This document shows positions 45,559-54,978 of a DNA stretch of 64,000 nt, piece after piece. Positions within the stretch are counted from its first letter, which is position 1. Every line of letters starts with the position of its first letter. Where the stretch lies: the NCBI RefSeq assembly GCF_017982655.1, contig NZ_JABXYX010000003.1:80042-144041 (forward strand), read 5' to 3'. The position numbers were made by a program, and so were the translations under genes. The notes below the pieces were generated by a model. It saw only the letters and a list, made by a program, of their open reading frames with translations, ran no database searches and was not told where the DNA came from. The DNA is from Brasilonema sp. CT11. Lineage in GTDB: Bacteria > Cyanobacteriota > Cyanobacteriia > Cyanobacteriales > Nostocaceae.

Positions 45559-48500
45559 ATGACAAATCATGACATGAGCAATTTCTCCATGCTGGATTTA
45601 TTCCGCATGGAGGTGGAAGCCCAGGCAACAATAATAAACGACAATCTCTTAGCGTTGGAAGGCAACCCCAACGCCAGCAAAGAACTTGAAAGTTTGATGC
45701 GTGCATCTCATTCCATCAAGGGTGCTGCTCGTACTGTGCAACTTGATGCCGCAGTCAGAATAGCTCACGTTATGGAAGATTGCTTTGTCGCTGCACAAAA
45801 AGGAGCAATCACAATTGACTCGGGTGACCAAGTCGATGTGCTACTGCAAGGAGTTGATATGATTGAGCGCCTCTCTCAACTTAAAGAGAGCGAAGCGCTC
45901 AATTGGTTAGCCGCTCATCAAGGAGAAATTGAAAGCTTAATAGCAGCCATCTCTGCTATTTTGACACCAAACCAGGAAGCACAAGATACGGTTCAGCGCT
46001 TAAGCGCAGACGTGGGGAATGAGGAGGAAACGGGGGATGATGAGGAGGACGAGGATGATGAGGATGATGAGGATGATGAGGATGATGAGGAGGAGGAAAT
46101 TCTCACTTCCTTGTCTCCCTCTGCTCCCCCGACTCCCCCTGCTCCCCCTGCCTCCCTTGCTCCCCCCACTCCCGCTTCTCCCCCTGTGGACGTCTTTGCC
46201 TTTCCCTCCATCTCCCAAGATGACGAAAATTTAACGATGCTGGATTTATTTCGGCAGGAAGTGGTAAATTTATCAGCAATATTTAAGTCGAGTTTACAAG
46301 AGCGCAAAAATAATTCAAATTCAGCCTATACCAAAGCACAAATCGAATCCCTGATCCAGGCAGCCCATAGCGTTGGTGGGGCGGCGCGGATTGTCGATAT
46401 CGATGCTGCGTTCCGAATCTCCGACGCGATCAAGCATTGCTTAATCGCTGCTAAGGAAGGAAAAGTTTCCTTAGTCGGCTCGCCAATCGATAATTGCCTC
46501 CAAGGCATTGATGTGCTCCTACGCATCGCGCAAGTCCCGGAAACTGATTTAGAAAACTGGTCAACACAACATCTGTCAGAAATTGAAACTCTAGTTTCTG
46601 CTATCTCTGCTATTCCAACACAGGAAACCAAAAAGCTAGAAAGCCCGAAATCAAACATCAGCAAGAAGACAAAGAAAAAAGCAGACAAGGAGAAAACAGA
46701 GCAGGGGAGCAGGAAAGCAGGGGAGCAGGAAAGCAGGGGAGCAGGGGAAGCAGGGGAGCAGGGGAGCAGGGGAGCAACTCAGACAGCGAGCAGTTACCAG
46801 GAGGTTCTGCCTCGTGCTGGCTCTGCGTTAGTCGAAGACGTGCCCAAGGCATACCCGAAGGGGGGAGAAATGACAGCCTCATCTCCCCAACCCTTAGCTG
46901 CAACTGCCACATCTTCCATTACCTCATCACCCAAAACCCCCATTACACCATCACCAAAAACTCCACCCCCAACGACCACATCCAAATCTCCCAAGGAAAT
47001 AACAGAGATCCAAAATGCAAAGAGTGTAGACCGCGTGGTGCGGGTGAGTGCGGATAACCTCAATCGCATTATGGGACTCGCTGGAGAAACTCTCGTAGAA
47101 GCAAACTGGCTACAACCGTTTGCTACTTCTTTGCTAAGGCTCAAGAAAAGCCAAGTTGAACTGTCTAACCTTCTAGAAAAGCTGCAGGAATCCCTGGTAG
47201 GGGAAAACCTGAACGAGCGTGCTGCTGACTCGCTCTCTACTTCAAGAGCAAAAGCAAACGAATGTCGCCAAATTTTATCTGACCGCCTGAATGAACTGGA
47301 ATTATTTGCCCGTCGTTCTGGGAATCTTTCAGATCGTCTTTATCGGGAAGTCATTGCCAGTAATATGCGTCCTTTCGTAGATGGCGCTCAGGGATTTCCC
47401 CGAATGATGCGGGATTTAGCAAGACGTTTGGGAAAGCAAGTCAAATTTGAAATTATCGGCAAATCCACCCAAGTGGATCGCGATATTTTAGAAAAGCTAG
47501 AAGCTCCCCTAACTCATATCTTACGTAACTCCGTTGATCATGGTCTTGAGCCGCCCGAAGCTCGGCAGGCTGTGGGGAAACCTCCTGAAGGTACAGTGCG
47601 ATTGGAAGCTGCTCATCGAGCCGGAATGTTATCGATTACAGTTTCCGATGATGGTGGTGGAATAGACTTAGAGCGCCTGCGCCAAAAAATTGTCACTAAG
47701 GGCATGATTAATGCTGACATGGCGGACCAGTTAAGCGAACCCGAATTGATGGAGTTTCTATTTCTGCCAGGTTTTTCCACAGCAAAGGCAGTTACCGAGG
47801 TTTCAGGTCGCGGTGTTGGTTTGGATGTCGTACAAAGCATGGTGCAGGAAGTAGGGGGCATTGTGCGAGCTGCATCTCAGTTAGGGAAGGGAACAAGTTT
47901 TCACTTACAATTGCCACTCACCTTGTCTGTGATTCGCACGCTGTTGGTGGAAATATCAGGAGAACCTTATGCTTTTCCGCTCACGCGCATTGACCGGATT
48001 ATCATGATTAATCCCTCTTCTATTTCCGTTGTGGAAAATCGCCAGTATTTTGTTTTGGATGGGCAAAACATAGGATTGGTGGCGGCTCATGAAGTGTTGG
48101 AACTGAACAACTCTGCTGACAACTCAGAAGAATTACCATGCGTTATTATCAGCGATCGCCTGAGTCGTTATGGCTTAGTAGTCGATAAATTTCTGGGTGA
48201 GCGGGATTTGGTTGTCAAACCTTTAGTTAAAAGTTTGGGAAAAGTACCAGATATTAGCGCCGTCGCACTGATGGATGATGGTTCTCCCGTTCTGATTGTT
48301 GATGTTGAAGATTTGCTGCGTTCGATTGACAAATTACTCAATGTCGGTTTGATTAGCAAAATTAACAAAGGAATTGACGGCAGCGGATCTAGACAACACA
48401 AGCGGATTCTTGTCGTAGATGATTCCATTACTGTGCGCGAAATGGAGCGGCAGTTGCTAGAAAATAATGGTTACGAAGTTGAAGTCAGTATGGATGGAAT

Positions 48501-48768
48501 GGATGGTTGGAATGCTGTGCGCACGGGTGTTTATGATTTAGTCATTAGCGACATTGATATGCCGAGAATGAATGGGATAGAACTAGTCGGCAATATTAAA
48601 AATCATCCGAATTTGAATTCTTTACCTGTGATTATTGTTTCTTACAAAGACAGTCAAGAAGACAGAATACGTGGTTTAGAAGTTGGCGCTAATTATTACT
48701 TAACTAAGAGCAGTTTCCATGATAATAGTTTGTTAAATGCCGTTCTTGATTTGATTGGCGATCCCTGA
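45559..48768 (+). CDS. cheA: Hybrid CheA histidine kinase with two Hpt domains and receiver (WspE-like)
   Basis: The product is 1069 residues. Hpt1 has H51 in RASHSIKGAARTV; Hpt2 has H270 in QAAHSVGGAARIV. They are separated by an acidic run (DDEDDEDDE) and a Pro/Ala-rich linker; a second linker rich in GEQGSRGAGE follows Hpt2. Next are the dimerisation region, HATPase (ILRNSVDHGLEPPEAR, SDDGGGIDLERLRQK), the CheW-like domain (YAFPLTRIDRII) and a receiver with D998 (VISDIDMPRMNG). It phosphorylates CheB and the response regulators of the cluster. Two Hpts and repeat-derived linkers are unusual. Confidence 0.94.
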   Translation: MTNHDMSNFSMLDLFRMEVEAQATIINDNLLALEGNPNASKELESLMRASHSIKGAARTVQLDAAVRIAHVMEDCFVAAQKGAITIDSGDQVDVLLQGVDMIERLSQLKESEALNWLAAHQGEIESLIAAISAILTPNQEAQDTVQRLSADVGNEEETGDDEEDEDDEDDEDDEDDEEEEILTSLSPSAPPTPPAPPASLAPPTPASPPVDVFAFPSISQDDENLTMLDLFRQEVVNLSAIFKSSLQERKNNSNSAYTKAQIESLIQAAHSVGGAARIVDIDAAFRISDAIKHCLIAAKEGKVSLVGSPIDNCLQGIDVLLRIAQVPETDLENWSTQHLSEIETLVSAISAIPTQETKKLESPKSNISKKTKKKADKEKTEQGSRKAGEQESRGAGEAGEQGSRGATQTASSYQEVLPRAGSALVEDVPKAYPKGGEMTASSPQPLAATATSSITSSPKTPITPSPKTPPPTTTSKSPKEITEIQNAKSVDRVVRVSADNLNRIMGLAGETLVEANWLQPFATSLLRLKKSQVELSNLLEKLQESLVGENLNERAADSLSTSRAKANECRQILSDRLNELELFARRSGNLSDRLYREVIASNMRPFVDGAQGFPRMMRDLARRLGKQVKFEIIGKSTQVDRDILEKLEAPLTHILRNSVDHGLEPPEARQAVGKPPEGTVRLEAAHRAGMLSITVSDDGGGIDLERLRQKIVTKGMINADMADQLSEPELMEFLFLPGFSTAKAVTEVSGRGVGLDVVQSMVQEVGGIVRAASQLGKGTSFHLQLPLTLSVIRTLLVEISGEPYAFPLTRIDRIIMINPSSISVVENRQYFVLDGQNIGLVAAHEVLELNNSADNSEELPCVIISDRLSRYGLVVDKFLGERDLVVKPLVKSLGKVPDISAVALMDDGSPVLIVDVEDLLRSIDKLLNVGLISKINKGIDGSGSRQHKRILVVDDSITVREMERQLLENNGYEVEVSMDGMDGWNAVRTGVYDLVISDIDMPRMNGIELVGNIKNHPNLNSLPVIIVSYKDSQEDRIRGLEVGANYYLTKSSFHDNSLLNAVLDLIGDP

Positions 48769-48798
48769 TAAAGTTGCAAATACTTTTATGAAATTGTT

Positions 48799-49824
48799 AT
48801 GAGAATAGCCATTGTAAATGATATGCCAACCGCAATAGAAGCGCTACGGTGTGTCTTGGCGCAAGTCCCAAATTATGAAATACTTTGGATTGCTCATGAT
48901 GGTACCCAAGCAGTGGCAAAATGTGCAGCAGATACTCCAGACTTAATTTTGATGGATTTACTCATACCAATTATTGATGGGGTGGAAGCAACGCGTCAAA
49001 TTATGACCAATTCCCCCTGCGCAATTCTTTTGGTAACAGCGACTGTCAGCGGTAATGCATCCAAAGTCTTTACGGCAATGGGGTATGGCGCACTGGATGC
49101 TATAGATACACCTGTTTTGGGTAGGAGCGGGCAAATCCAAGGCAGTGTAGAGATATTAGAAAAAATCGCTACGATAGGCAAATTAATTGGCAAAACCAGC
49201 AAGTCATCTCAAAGAATTGGAGAGCGTAGAGGTTACCAATCAAAGCTAAGTCCCCCCCTAATTGCAATTGGTTCTTCCACGGGTGGTCCCCAAGCTTTGG
49301 CAGTGATCCTTTCTCAGTTACCAGCAAATTTATCAGCAGCTATCGTTATTGTGCAGCATGTAGATGAACAATTTACCCCAGGTTTAGCACAATGGTTGAA
49401 TACTCAAACACCATTGCCAGTTAAACTAGCGATCGCAGGCTCCCATATAGAAGTTGGGCAAGTCTTGATTGCTGCTACCAATGACCACCTAGTTTTGCAA
49501 TCTAATCTGAGCCTCAAGTACACTCAGGAACCGCGTGATTATCCTTACCGTCCATCTGTGGACGTGTTTTTTGAAAGTTTAGCGAAAAACTGGCCAACAA
49601 AAGGAGTAGCGGTGCTATTGACTGGTATGGGCAGGGATGGGGCACAAGGACTAAAGTGCCTGCGTTCACTGGGTTGGCATACTATCGCTCAGGATCAAGC
49701 GACTTGTGTCGTTTATGGTATGCCAAAAGCAGCAGCCCAGTTGGGAGCAGCTGTGGAGATTTTACCAATTGAGGCGATCGCAAAAGCTTGTGCTAAGCAA
49801 CTCTTACGCCTACCCTCCAGGTGA
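48799..49824 (+). CDS. cheB: CheB methylesterase (WspF-like)
   Basis: The product is 341 residues. The receiver has D53 ([13 protein letters not shown]), with ND instead of DD at its N-terminal acidic pocket (IVNDMPTA). The esterase has the catalytic triad S160 ([13 protein letters not shown]), H187 ([13 protein letters not shown]) and D280 ([13 protein letters not shown]). It removes methyl groups from the receptors and so opposes CheR. It is 30 bp after cheA. Confidence 0.94.
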   Translation: MRIAIVNDMPTAIEALRCVLAQVPNYEILWIAHDGTQAVAKCAADTPDLILMDLLIPIIDGVEATRQIMTNSPCAILLVTATVSGNASKVFTAMGYGALDAIDTPVLGRSGQIQGSVEILEKIATIGKLIGKTSKSSQRIGERRGYQSKLSPPLIAIGSSTGGPQALAVILSQLPANLSAAIVIVQHVDEQFTPGLAQWLNTQTPLPVKLAIAGSHIEVGQVLIAATNDHLVLQSNLSLKYTQEPRDYPYRPSVDVFFESLAKNWPTKGVAVLLTGMGRDGAQGLKCLRSLGWHTIAQDQATCVVYGMPKAAAQLGAAVEILPIEAIAKACAKQLLRLPSR

Positions 49825-49871
49825 GGGGGTTCGCAATCGACGCTCACCGCCAAGACTGCGACCCCCTCACC
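49820..49871 (+). terminator. Hairpin after cheB
   Basis: GGTGAGGGGGT (49820-49830) and ACCCCCTCACC (49861-49871) pair, and the stem can extend inward with TCGCA and TGCGA. No long T-run follows directly. It might separate cheB from the output genes or reduce read-through. Confidence 0.55.
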
Positions 49872-50006
49872 GTTTACGCAAGCGTAAGAGAATACGCATG
49901 TCTACAAAATATTATTTAACACCAAAATTTTCTCACTTTTTTTATTAAATTAAGATACACCCCCACTCCTGATTTTAAAAAAACGTCTCGCAAGGAGGCT
50001 ATACCA

Positions 50007-51341
50007 GTGGCAGAAGACCCAATTACAGTTCTGCTGATCGACGATCAACCAATGATTGGCGAAGCCGTTCGTCGAATGTTACTCACAGAAGAAGATATCA
50101 CCTTTCATTACTGTAGTGACCCAACCTTGGCTTTTAAAGTCGCTAAGTCATGTCAGCCAACGATCATCTTACAAGACTTGGTGATGCCAGAGATGGATGG
50201 ACTGGTTTTAGTGCGCTTTTTACGCGCCCACAACGCCCCCACCAAAGACGTTCCGCTGATCGTTCTCTCTAGTAAAGAAGAACCGGTTATCAAAGCAAAA
50301 GCTTTTGCATTAGGAGCCAACGATTATATAGTCAAACTCCCAGACAAGGCAGAACTAATCGCTCGCATCCGCTACCATTCTAAAGCATACGCCAACCTTC
50401 TCAAGCGACAAGAAGCGGAAGCCGTCCTCCAAGCTGATAACCTCCGCATGCGTAAAGAACTGGAGATGTTGCGCCAAATGCAACGGATGATTTTGCCTAC
50501 ATCCGAAGAACTAAATGCCATAGAAGGTTTAGAAATTGCCGGCTATATGGAACCAGCCGACGAAGTAGGCGGCGACTACTATGACGTTCTGTACACAGAT
50601 GGTATCGTCACAATTGCCATCGGTGATGTCACTGGTCACGGTCTTGAAAGTGGCATCGTCATGGTAATGACGCAAACAGCAGTCCGTACTCTTAAAGAAA
50701 TTCGAGAACTCGATCCAGTTAAATTTTTAGATGCACTCAATCGCACTATTTATAAAAATGTCCGACGGATGAATTCTGAGAAGAATTTGACGTTAGTGGT
50801 TCTTACTTATTCAGAAGGCAAAATCAGTATCAGTGGTCAGCATGAAGAAACTATTGTAGTGCGCAATGGGGGTGATATTGAGCGCGTTAACACAATCAAT
50901 CTGGGGTTTCCGATTGGGTTAGATGAGGAAATTACTGATTTTATTGATCATACCATGATCGAATTAAATTCTGGTGATGGAGTTGTGCTTTATACCGATG
51001 GAATTCCGGAAGCGTACAATATTGAGAAAAAACAATATGGGATTGAGCGATTATGCGAAGTTATTAGTCAAAACTGGCATGATTCTGCCGAACAAGTTAA
51101 GCAAGCAATAATTGATGATGTGAAGCAATTTATTGGTACACAAAAGGTTTTTGATGACATTACTTTAGTAGTTATCAAACAAAAAGAAATTGAAAATAAG
51201 GAAATGTTTGAAAACCAGGAATCATTTGAGGAGGAAGAACCGTTTGAAGAAGAAGAACCATTTGAAGAGGAAGAACCATTTGAGGAAATTAAGCAGAATG
51301 TGAAGAAAAGGAAGAAATTGGGTTTTTTTCGTCGCAAATGA
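50007..51341 (+). CDS. Response regulator with SpoIIE/RsbU-type PP2C phosphatase domain
   Basis: The product is 444 residues from a GTG behind AAGGAGG. The receiver (1-130) has D57 in IILQDLVMPEMDG. A coiled coil (about 130-165) leads to the PP2C phosphatase: EVGGDYYDVLYTDG, IAIGDVTGHGLESGIVM, DGVVLYTDGIPEAYN, FDDITLVVI. The C-terminus has four tandem EEEPF-type units and a basic tail (KKRKKLGFFRRK). It should dephosphorylate the STAS protein downstream when phosphorylated by the CheA, so it is the output of the chemosensory cluster. Confidence 0.92.
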   Translation: MAEDPITVLLIDDQPMIGEAVRRMLLTEEDITFHYCSDPTLAFKVAKSCQPTIILQDLVMPEMDGLVLVRFLRAHNAPTKDVPLIVLSSKEEPVIKAKAFALGANDYIVKLPDKAELIARIRYHSKAYANLLKRQEAEAVLQADNLRMRKELEMLRQMQRMILPTSEELNAIEGLEIAGYMEPADEVGGDYYDVLYTDGIVTIAIGDVTGHGLESGIVMVMTQTAVRTLKEIRELDPVKFLDALNRTIYKNVRRMNSEKNLTLVVLTYSEGKISISGQHEETIVVRNGGDIERVNTINLGFPIGLDEEITDFIDHTMIELNSGDGVVLYTDGIPEAYNIEKKQYGIERLCEVISQNWHDSAEQVKQAIIDDVKQFIGTQKVFDDITLVVIKQKEIENKEMFENQESFEEEEPFEEEEPFEEEEPFEEIKQNVKKRKKLGFFRRK

Positions 51342-51518
51342 TCTGCCAATACCGTTGATTGTTTGCTCTGGTTCCCACGCAGAGCGTAGGAACGCCTAAT
51401 TTGAGGCTCTGCCTCCAAACTAACCATTGGCAGAGCCAATAGGACTGCATTACCAGGCAGGAGCCTGGGAACGAGCAAAGGAAGAAATTGAGGTTTTTTC
51501 GGAACTGATAAGCCAACT
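51307..51518. repeat. Dispersed repeat flanked by direct repeats of the gene end
   Basis: AAAGGAAGAAATTG with GGTTTTTTTCG (51307-51331) recurs at 51477-51501, and the following bases to GCCAA are also related. Between them lies a palindromic dispersed repeat, TGCTCTGGTTCCC (51364) to GGGAACGAGCA (51467-51477), with an inner GGCTCTGCC and GGCAGAGCC pair. It looks like an insertion next to a duplicated gene end. Confidence 0.6.
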
Positions 51519-51541
51519 CTATCAATTAAACTGTAACAAAG

Positions 51542-52123
51542 ATGAGCCAAGTTTTTGGAGAATTTATTGAGGACTTTACGCAAGAACATGATTCTTTAGA
51601 ACTGAGCTTCACGTCCAGTGCTCGCTCAATTAAACAACACTGGCGTAATCTTCGTTTATCAGCTTATTTTGTTGCTGACTATTTTTCTACTTTTCTACCT
51701 GATGAACCGGATAGCGAGCGCATTAAAGCAATTAAAAACAACCTCAGTTATATCAGCAACGAACTTTTAGAAAATGCCATTAAATTTGACGAAAAAATCA
51801 AGAATTCTCCAGTTAAGTTTGGGGTTCATTTTCTGAAAGATTTTGAGAAAGTCACTGCGGTGATTTTTACTAAGAACAGTATGACTACTCAAAAAGTTGA
51901 GATATTTCAAGCCTTGATTAAGGAACTACTCTCCGCTGATACTTATGAGTTATATGTTCAGCAGGTTGAAAAAACATCTGAAGACGAACAGAGTGAAGTC
52001 TCTGGCTTAGGTTTACTGACCATAATCAATGATTATTCAGCCAAATTAGGCTGGAAATTTGAGTCTGATCCCATTCATCCAAAAATGATCACTGTGACTA
52101 CAATGGCTCAAGTAGTTGTATAA
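51542..52123 (+). CDS. HATPase-like protein (DUF6272-type), candidate anti-sigma-type kinase
   Basis: The product is 193 residues. ISNELLENAIKFDEKI matches the N-box of GHKL ATPases, and SGLGLLTIINDYSAKLGWKF near the C-terminus resembles the second ATP-binding box. It would phosphorylate the STAS protein encoded next, with the SpoIIE-type phosphatase upstream as its opponent. That assignment rests on motifs and order. It is 200 bp after the phosphatase gene and 55 bp before the STAS gene. Confidence 0.78.
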   Translation: MSQVFGEFIEDFTQEHDSLELSFTSSARSIKQHWRNLRLSAYFVADYFSTFLPDEPDSERIKAIKNNLSYISNELLENAIKFDEKIKNSPVKFGVHFLKDFEKVTAVIFTKNSMTTQKVEIFQALIKELLSADTYELYVQQVEKTSEDEQSEVSGLGLLTIINDYSAKLGWKFESDPIHPKMITVTTMAQVVV

Positions 52124-52178
52124 TTTATCTAGAATAATTAATGATTTGGATAACTGAATAAAAAAGTAAGAATAACCT

Positions 52179-52532
52179 ATGACAAGTCAAGAAGTTAAAA
52201 GCGATGACTATCAGGTTCAATACGAGCCAGCATCCACAACAGTTTATTTTAAAGGGCAAATCGCGCTAGGAGGTCCCAAAGATTATGCTCCTATTGTTAA
52301 TTTGCTCAATGAAGTGGCTGGTTTAGAACCTAAAACCATCACAATCAATGTGAAAGAATTAGCATTTCTCAACAGTTCGGGTATTAGTATGTTATCTAAG
52401 TTTGTTCTTGGAATGCGGAAAAAGAAAGGAGTTCAATTGGTAGTGTTAGGTTCTAAAAAAATACCTTGGCAAGGAAAATCATTGAAAAACTTAGAGCGAT
52501 TGCTTCCAGGTTTAAAACTAGTAGTGCAATAA
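52179..52532 (+). CDS. STAS-like anti-anti-sigma-type protein
   Basis: The product is 117 residues with a STAS-like fold: TVYFKGQIALGGPKDYAPIV, then ITINVKELAFLNSSGISMLS. The NSSGI loop has the serine that kinases of partner-switching systems phosphorylate. Its phosphorylation state should report the balance of the kinase at 51542 and the phosphatase at 50007. The final target (sigma factor, channel or enzyme) is not encoded in the window, unless it is the MscS gene that follows after 35 bp. Confidence 0.8.
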   Translation: MTSQEVKSDDYQVQYEPASTTVYFKGQIALGGPKDYAPIVNLLNEVAGLEPKTITINVKELAFLNSSGISMLSKFVLGMRKKKGVQLVVLGSKKIPWQGKSLKNLERLLPGLKLVVQ

Positions 52533-52567
52533 GCTAAAAATGTGATTTATTTTATGGAGAAAGTAAT

Positions 52568-54235
52568 ATGTTAGAAAACCTATTGCATCAATTTTCTAAA
52601 ATGAACACAGGGGGCTTGATCCTTACCAGTTTGCTAATAACGGCTTTAGGAACTGGGTTATTATATTTATTTTTATCTTATATCTTGCGCCCCATATTTC
52701 GCAAATTTGAACGAGACATCGCAATCGTTACCTTAAAAGTTTCCACTTATCCCGTCTTAATTATCTTCGCTATCCTCAGCTTAAAAATCACTTTTTGGAA
52801 GTTAGCCAAGATTCACATTCTTCCAGTGATAGAGCATATCTTGATAGCAAGTATAGTTATAGTTATTACTTATTGGTCTGTCCAAATATTTACCCAAGTT
52901 TTCATCTACTACCTTAAAGAGTACACTCAACAAAGCGAAGCGATGTGGGATGACGTACTTCTTCCCATCCTCTCAAGTGTTGTTCCTGTGCTTCTTTTCA
53001 CACTTGGCGGGGTTGTTGTTATCAGTTCCTTTGGGGTTGATTTAACTGGAATTTGGGTAACGCTAGGTGGTGCTACTTTTGTTCTTGGTTTTGCACTTCA
53101 GGATATTTTGGCTAATTTCTTTAGTGGGATTGTTTTACTCATTGATACTCCTTTTCGATTTGGTGACATCCTGCTGCTTGAAGATGGTTCAATCGGAATG
53201 CTACGCCGAATAGGGATTAGAGTAACTGAGCTATATATATTTAGTACTCATTGTGATGTTTATATTCCTAACAGTGTATTACAAGGTCAGAAAATCACTA
53301 ATTTGAGTCGTCCCACCTCTTTATACTATCACTCGATTTCGCTAGAAATACCGTCGGAATGTAATATTGATGAATCTAAGAAACTCATAGAAGAAATTGT
53401 GTTAGCTCATCCCGATACTCTCGGGGATATGGATATTAAATTGGAAGTGATAGATGAGTACTATAATTCTGAAGAAGGTGACTCTAATCTCATCAAACAA
53501 CAAAAATTTGGTAAATTACGATTACTAGCTGAACAAGAAGTCATTTTAAAATTAGAGGAAGTTGAACAAGGTCTTGAAGCTTTAGTTGCGACAATGCAGT
53601 TTGTAGAAAAAGGAGGGATGAACCCAGAAGAAATAGAAAATGTTCAACAGGAATATCAAGGAGTTTTAGAACTTATAGGTTTCCAAGTAATTGAAGATAG
53701 TAATAATAATCGTACTGTAGTTAATTTTGAAGAAACCAATCCAGAGGGACTGATTGAGTTAATTAGGGAGTGGTATCGACTTGGGATTAAAGATCCTAAT
53801 TTACTGGATGAAGATGAATCCTTCATTTCGGATCAATGGGAGCGAAAGATTCATTTGTTAAAGCGAAGATCGCAACGCTTGTCTCAAAAAATCTCTAATC
53901 CTCAAGTTGACGAAACTCGTTTAGATGATGATGTCATGGACTTGCTTAAGTGGGTCAAACATAAGTTAAAATCGCCGCGCAAGAAGTGGCAAGAACCGCA
54001 AATCAAGATGATAGGAATGAAACATGATGGCTCTGACTATTATATTGAATTGGAACTGACATTTTTTGTGGATGAGATCAAATTGGAAGATGGAAAACGA
54101 GGCGATCGCGTCAGGAGCCAAATTTATCAAGAAATCTTCCGCCACTTCAAAAACACCTATCTTGACTGGGATGGCATTAAACAGACAGAACTGGGAGAAA
54201 ATATTGGAAATACCCTTGATGTCAGCATTAATTAA
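52568..54235 (+). CDS. Mechanosensitive ion channel (MscS family) with long C-terminal domain
   Basis: The product is 555 residues behind GGAGA. Four to five helices lead to the MscS pore helix and beta domain: GIWVTLGGATFVLGFALQDI, LANFFSGIVLLIDTPFRFGD and VYIPNSVLQGQKITNLSRP. The C-terminal 270 residues are charged and partly coiled-coil, much longer than in simple MscS. Its place right behind the STAS gene suggests that the cluster may control this channel, which is an inference. The next gene is convergent with a 7-bp gap. Confidence 0.88.
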   Translation: MLENLLHQFSKMNTGGLILTSLLITALGTGLLYLFLSYILRPIFRKFERDIAIVTLKVSTYPVLIIFAILSLKITFWKLAKIHILPVIEHILIASIVIVITYWSVQIFTQVFIYYLKEYTQQSEAMWDDVLLPILSSVVPVLLFTLGGVVVISSFGVDLTGIWVTLGGATFVLGFALQDILANFFSGIVLLIDTPFRFGDILLLEDGSIGMLRRIGIRVTELYIFSTHCDVYIPNSVLQGQKITNLSRPTSLYYHSISLEIPSECNIDESKKLIEEIVLAHPDTLGDMDIKLEVIDEYYNSEEGDSNLIKQQKFGKLRLLAEQEVILKLEEVEQGLEALVATMQFVEKGGMNPEEIENVQQEYQGVLELIGFQVIEDSNNNRTVVNFEETNPEGLIELIREWYRLGIKDPNLLDEDESFISDQWERKIHLLKRRSQRLSQKISNPQVDETRLDDDVMDLLKWVKHKLKSPRKKWQEPQIKMIGMKHDGSDYYIELELTFFVDEIKLEDGKRGDRVRSQIYQEIFRHFKNTYLDWDGIKQTELGENIGNTLDVSIN

Positions 54236-54242
54236 AATCCTG

Positions 54243-54740
54243 TCAATAACTTTGCTGTTCAGGTAACAAGAATATTCGCTCTCGTTCTGGCAAAATGTAA
54301 TCTAACTGAAGGCATTGAATCATTCCTTGTCCATCAGTAATCATTTCTCCCAAATAAGGAGCAGTATCGACTTTCATTCCTGGAACAAAGTGCTGAGTCT
54401 CTTGCTTGCGGAATGTGTCGGTAACACGTTCTGCCATCAATCCTAAGATATGCGATTTTGGTTGAGAACCAAAGCTACTTCCCGTAGGCGAATCATGATT
54501 GTGAATTTGGTAATTCACCAAGATAATCCGACTGCTAAATAGAGGACGACAAGGAGTACCCTGAATTAAACGGCATAAATCAATTACTGGTACAAGACGA
54601 TTTCGGTAGTTAAATAAACCAGCGATCAAATCAGGCCCATGATGTAGAGTTTTCAGTGCTACCTTAGGCACTACTTCTACGACTCGCTTAGTTTCCAAGG
54701 CATAACGCTCATTGTTTACATAGAAAAGCAACATTAACAT
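54243..54740 (-). CDS. CheW-like coupling protein (WspB-like)
   Basis: The product is 165 residues, CheW fold throughout: LLFYVNNERYALETKRVVEV, LIAGLFNYRNRLVPVIDLCR, HILGLMAERVTDTFRK and PYLGEMITDGQGMIQCL. It is on the strand opposite to the other chemosensory genes. With the WspD-like protein it gives the two couplers typical of Wsp arrays. Its start codon touches the end of the MITE-like repeat at 54740, so that element supplies its ribosome-binding and promoter region. Confidence 0.9.
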   Translation of the reverse strand: MLMLLFYVNNERYALETKRVVEVVPKVALKTLHHGPDLIAGLFNYRNRLVPVIDLCRLIQGTPCRPLFSSRIILVNYQIHNHDSPTGSSFGSQPKSHILGLMAERVTDTFRKQETQHFVPGMKVDTAPYLGEMITDGQGMIQCLQLDYILPERERIFLLPEQQSY

Positions 54741-54853
54741 ATAGGAATCCGGTTTTATTTATGAACTTACTCGTAGAGGTAGGGAACGCTTAACACGAAA
54801 CAGGGAACAGAAAGTGTACCTAGCTTCGTCAAAAATCAAATATGAGTTCTATA
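54740..54853. mobile_element. MITE-like repeat with TATAGGAATC ends, second copy
   Basis: It matches 11216-11350: TATAGGAATCCGGTTT, CTCGTAG, GGGAACGCTTAAC and GTGTACCTAGCTTCGTCAAA occur in the same order, and the right end is ATGAGTTCTATA. It has one CGCTTAA heptamer where the first copy has four. It lies against the start codon of the WspB-like gene. The rest of 54741-54978 has no gene. Confidence 0.72.
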
Positions 54854-54978
54854 TTTTTTGTAAGATAGATTTTAATCCAGTATCCTTTGTCCAAAGCACT
54901 ACAAATGACAGATGACAAATGATAAAGGACTACTTTCACAAGTTGGCAGTGCATTTTGAATGCACCGCAGCCTATGAG

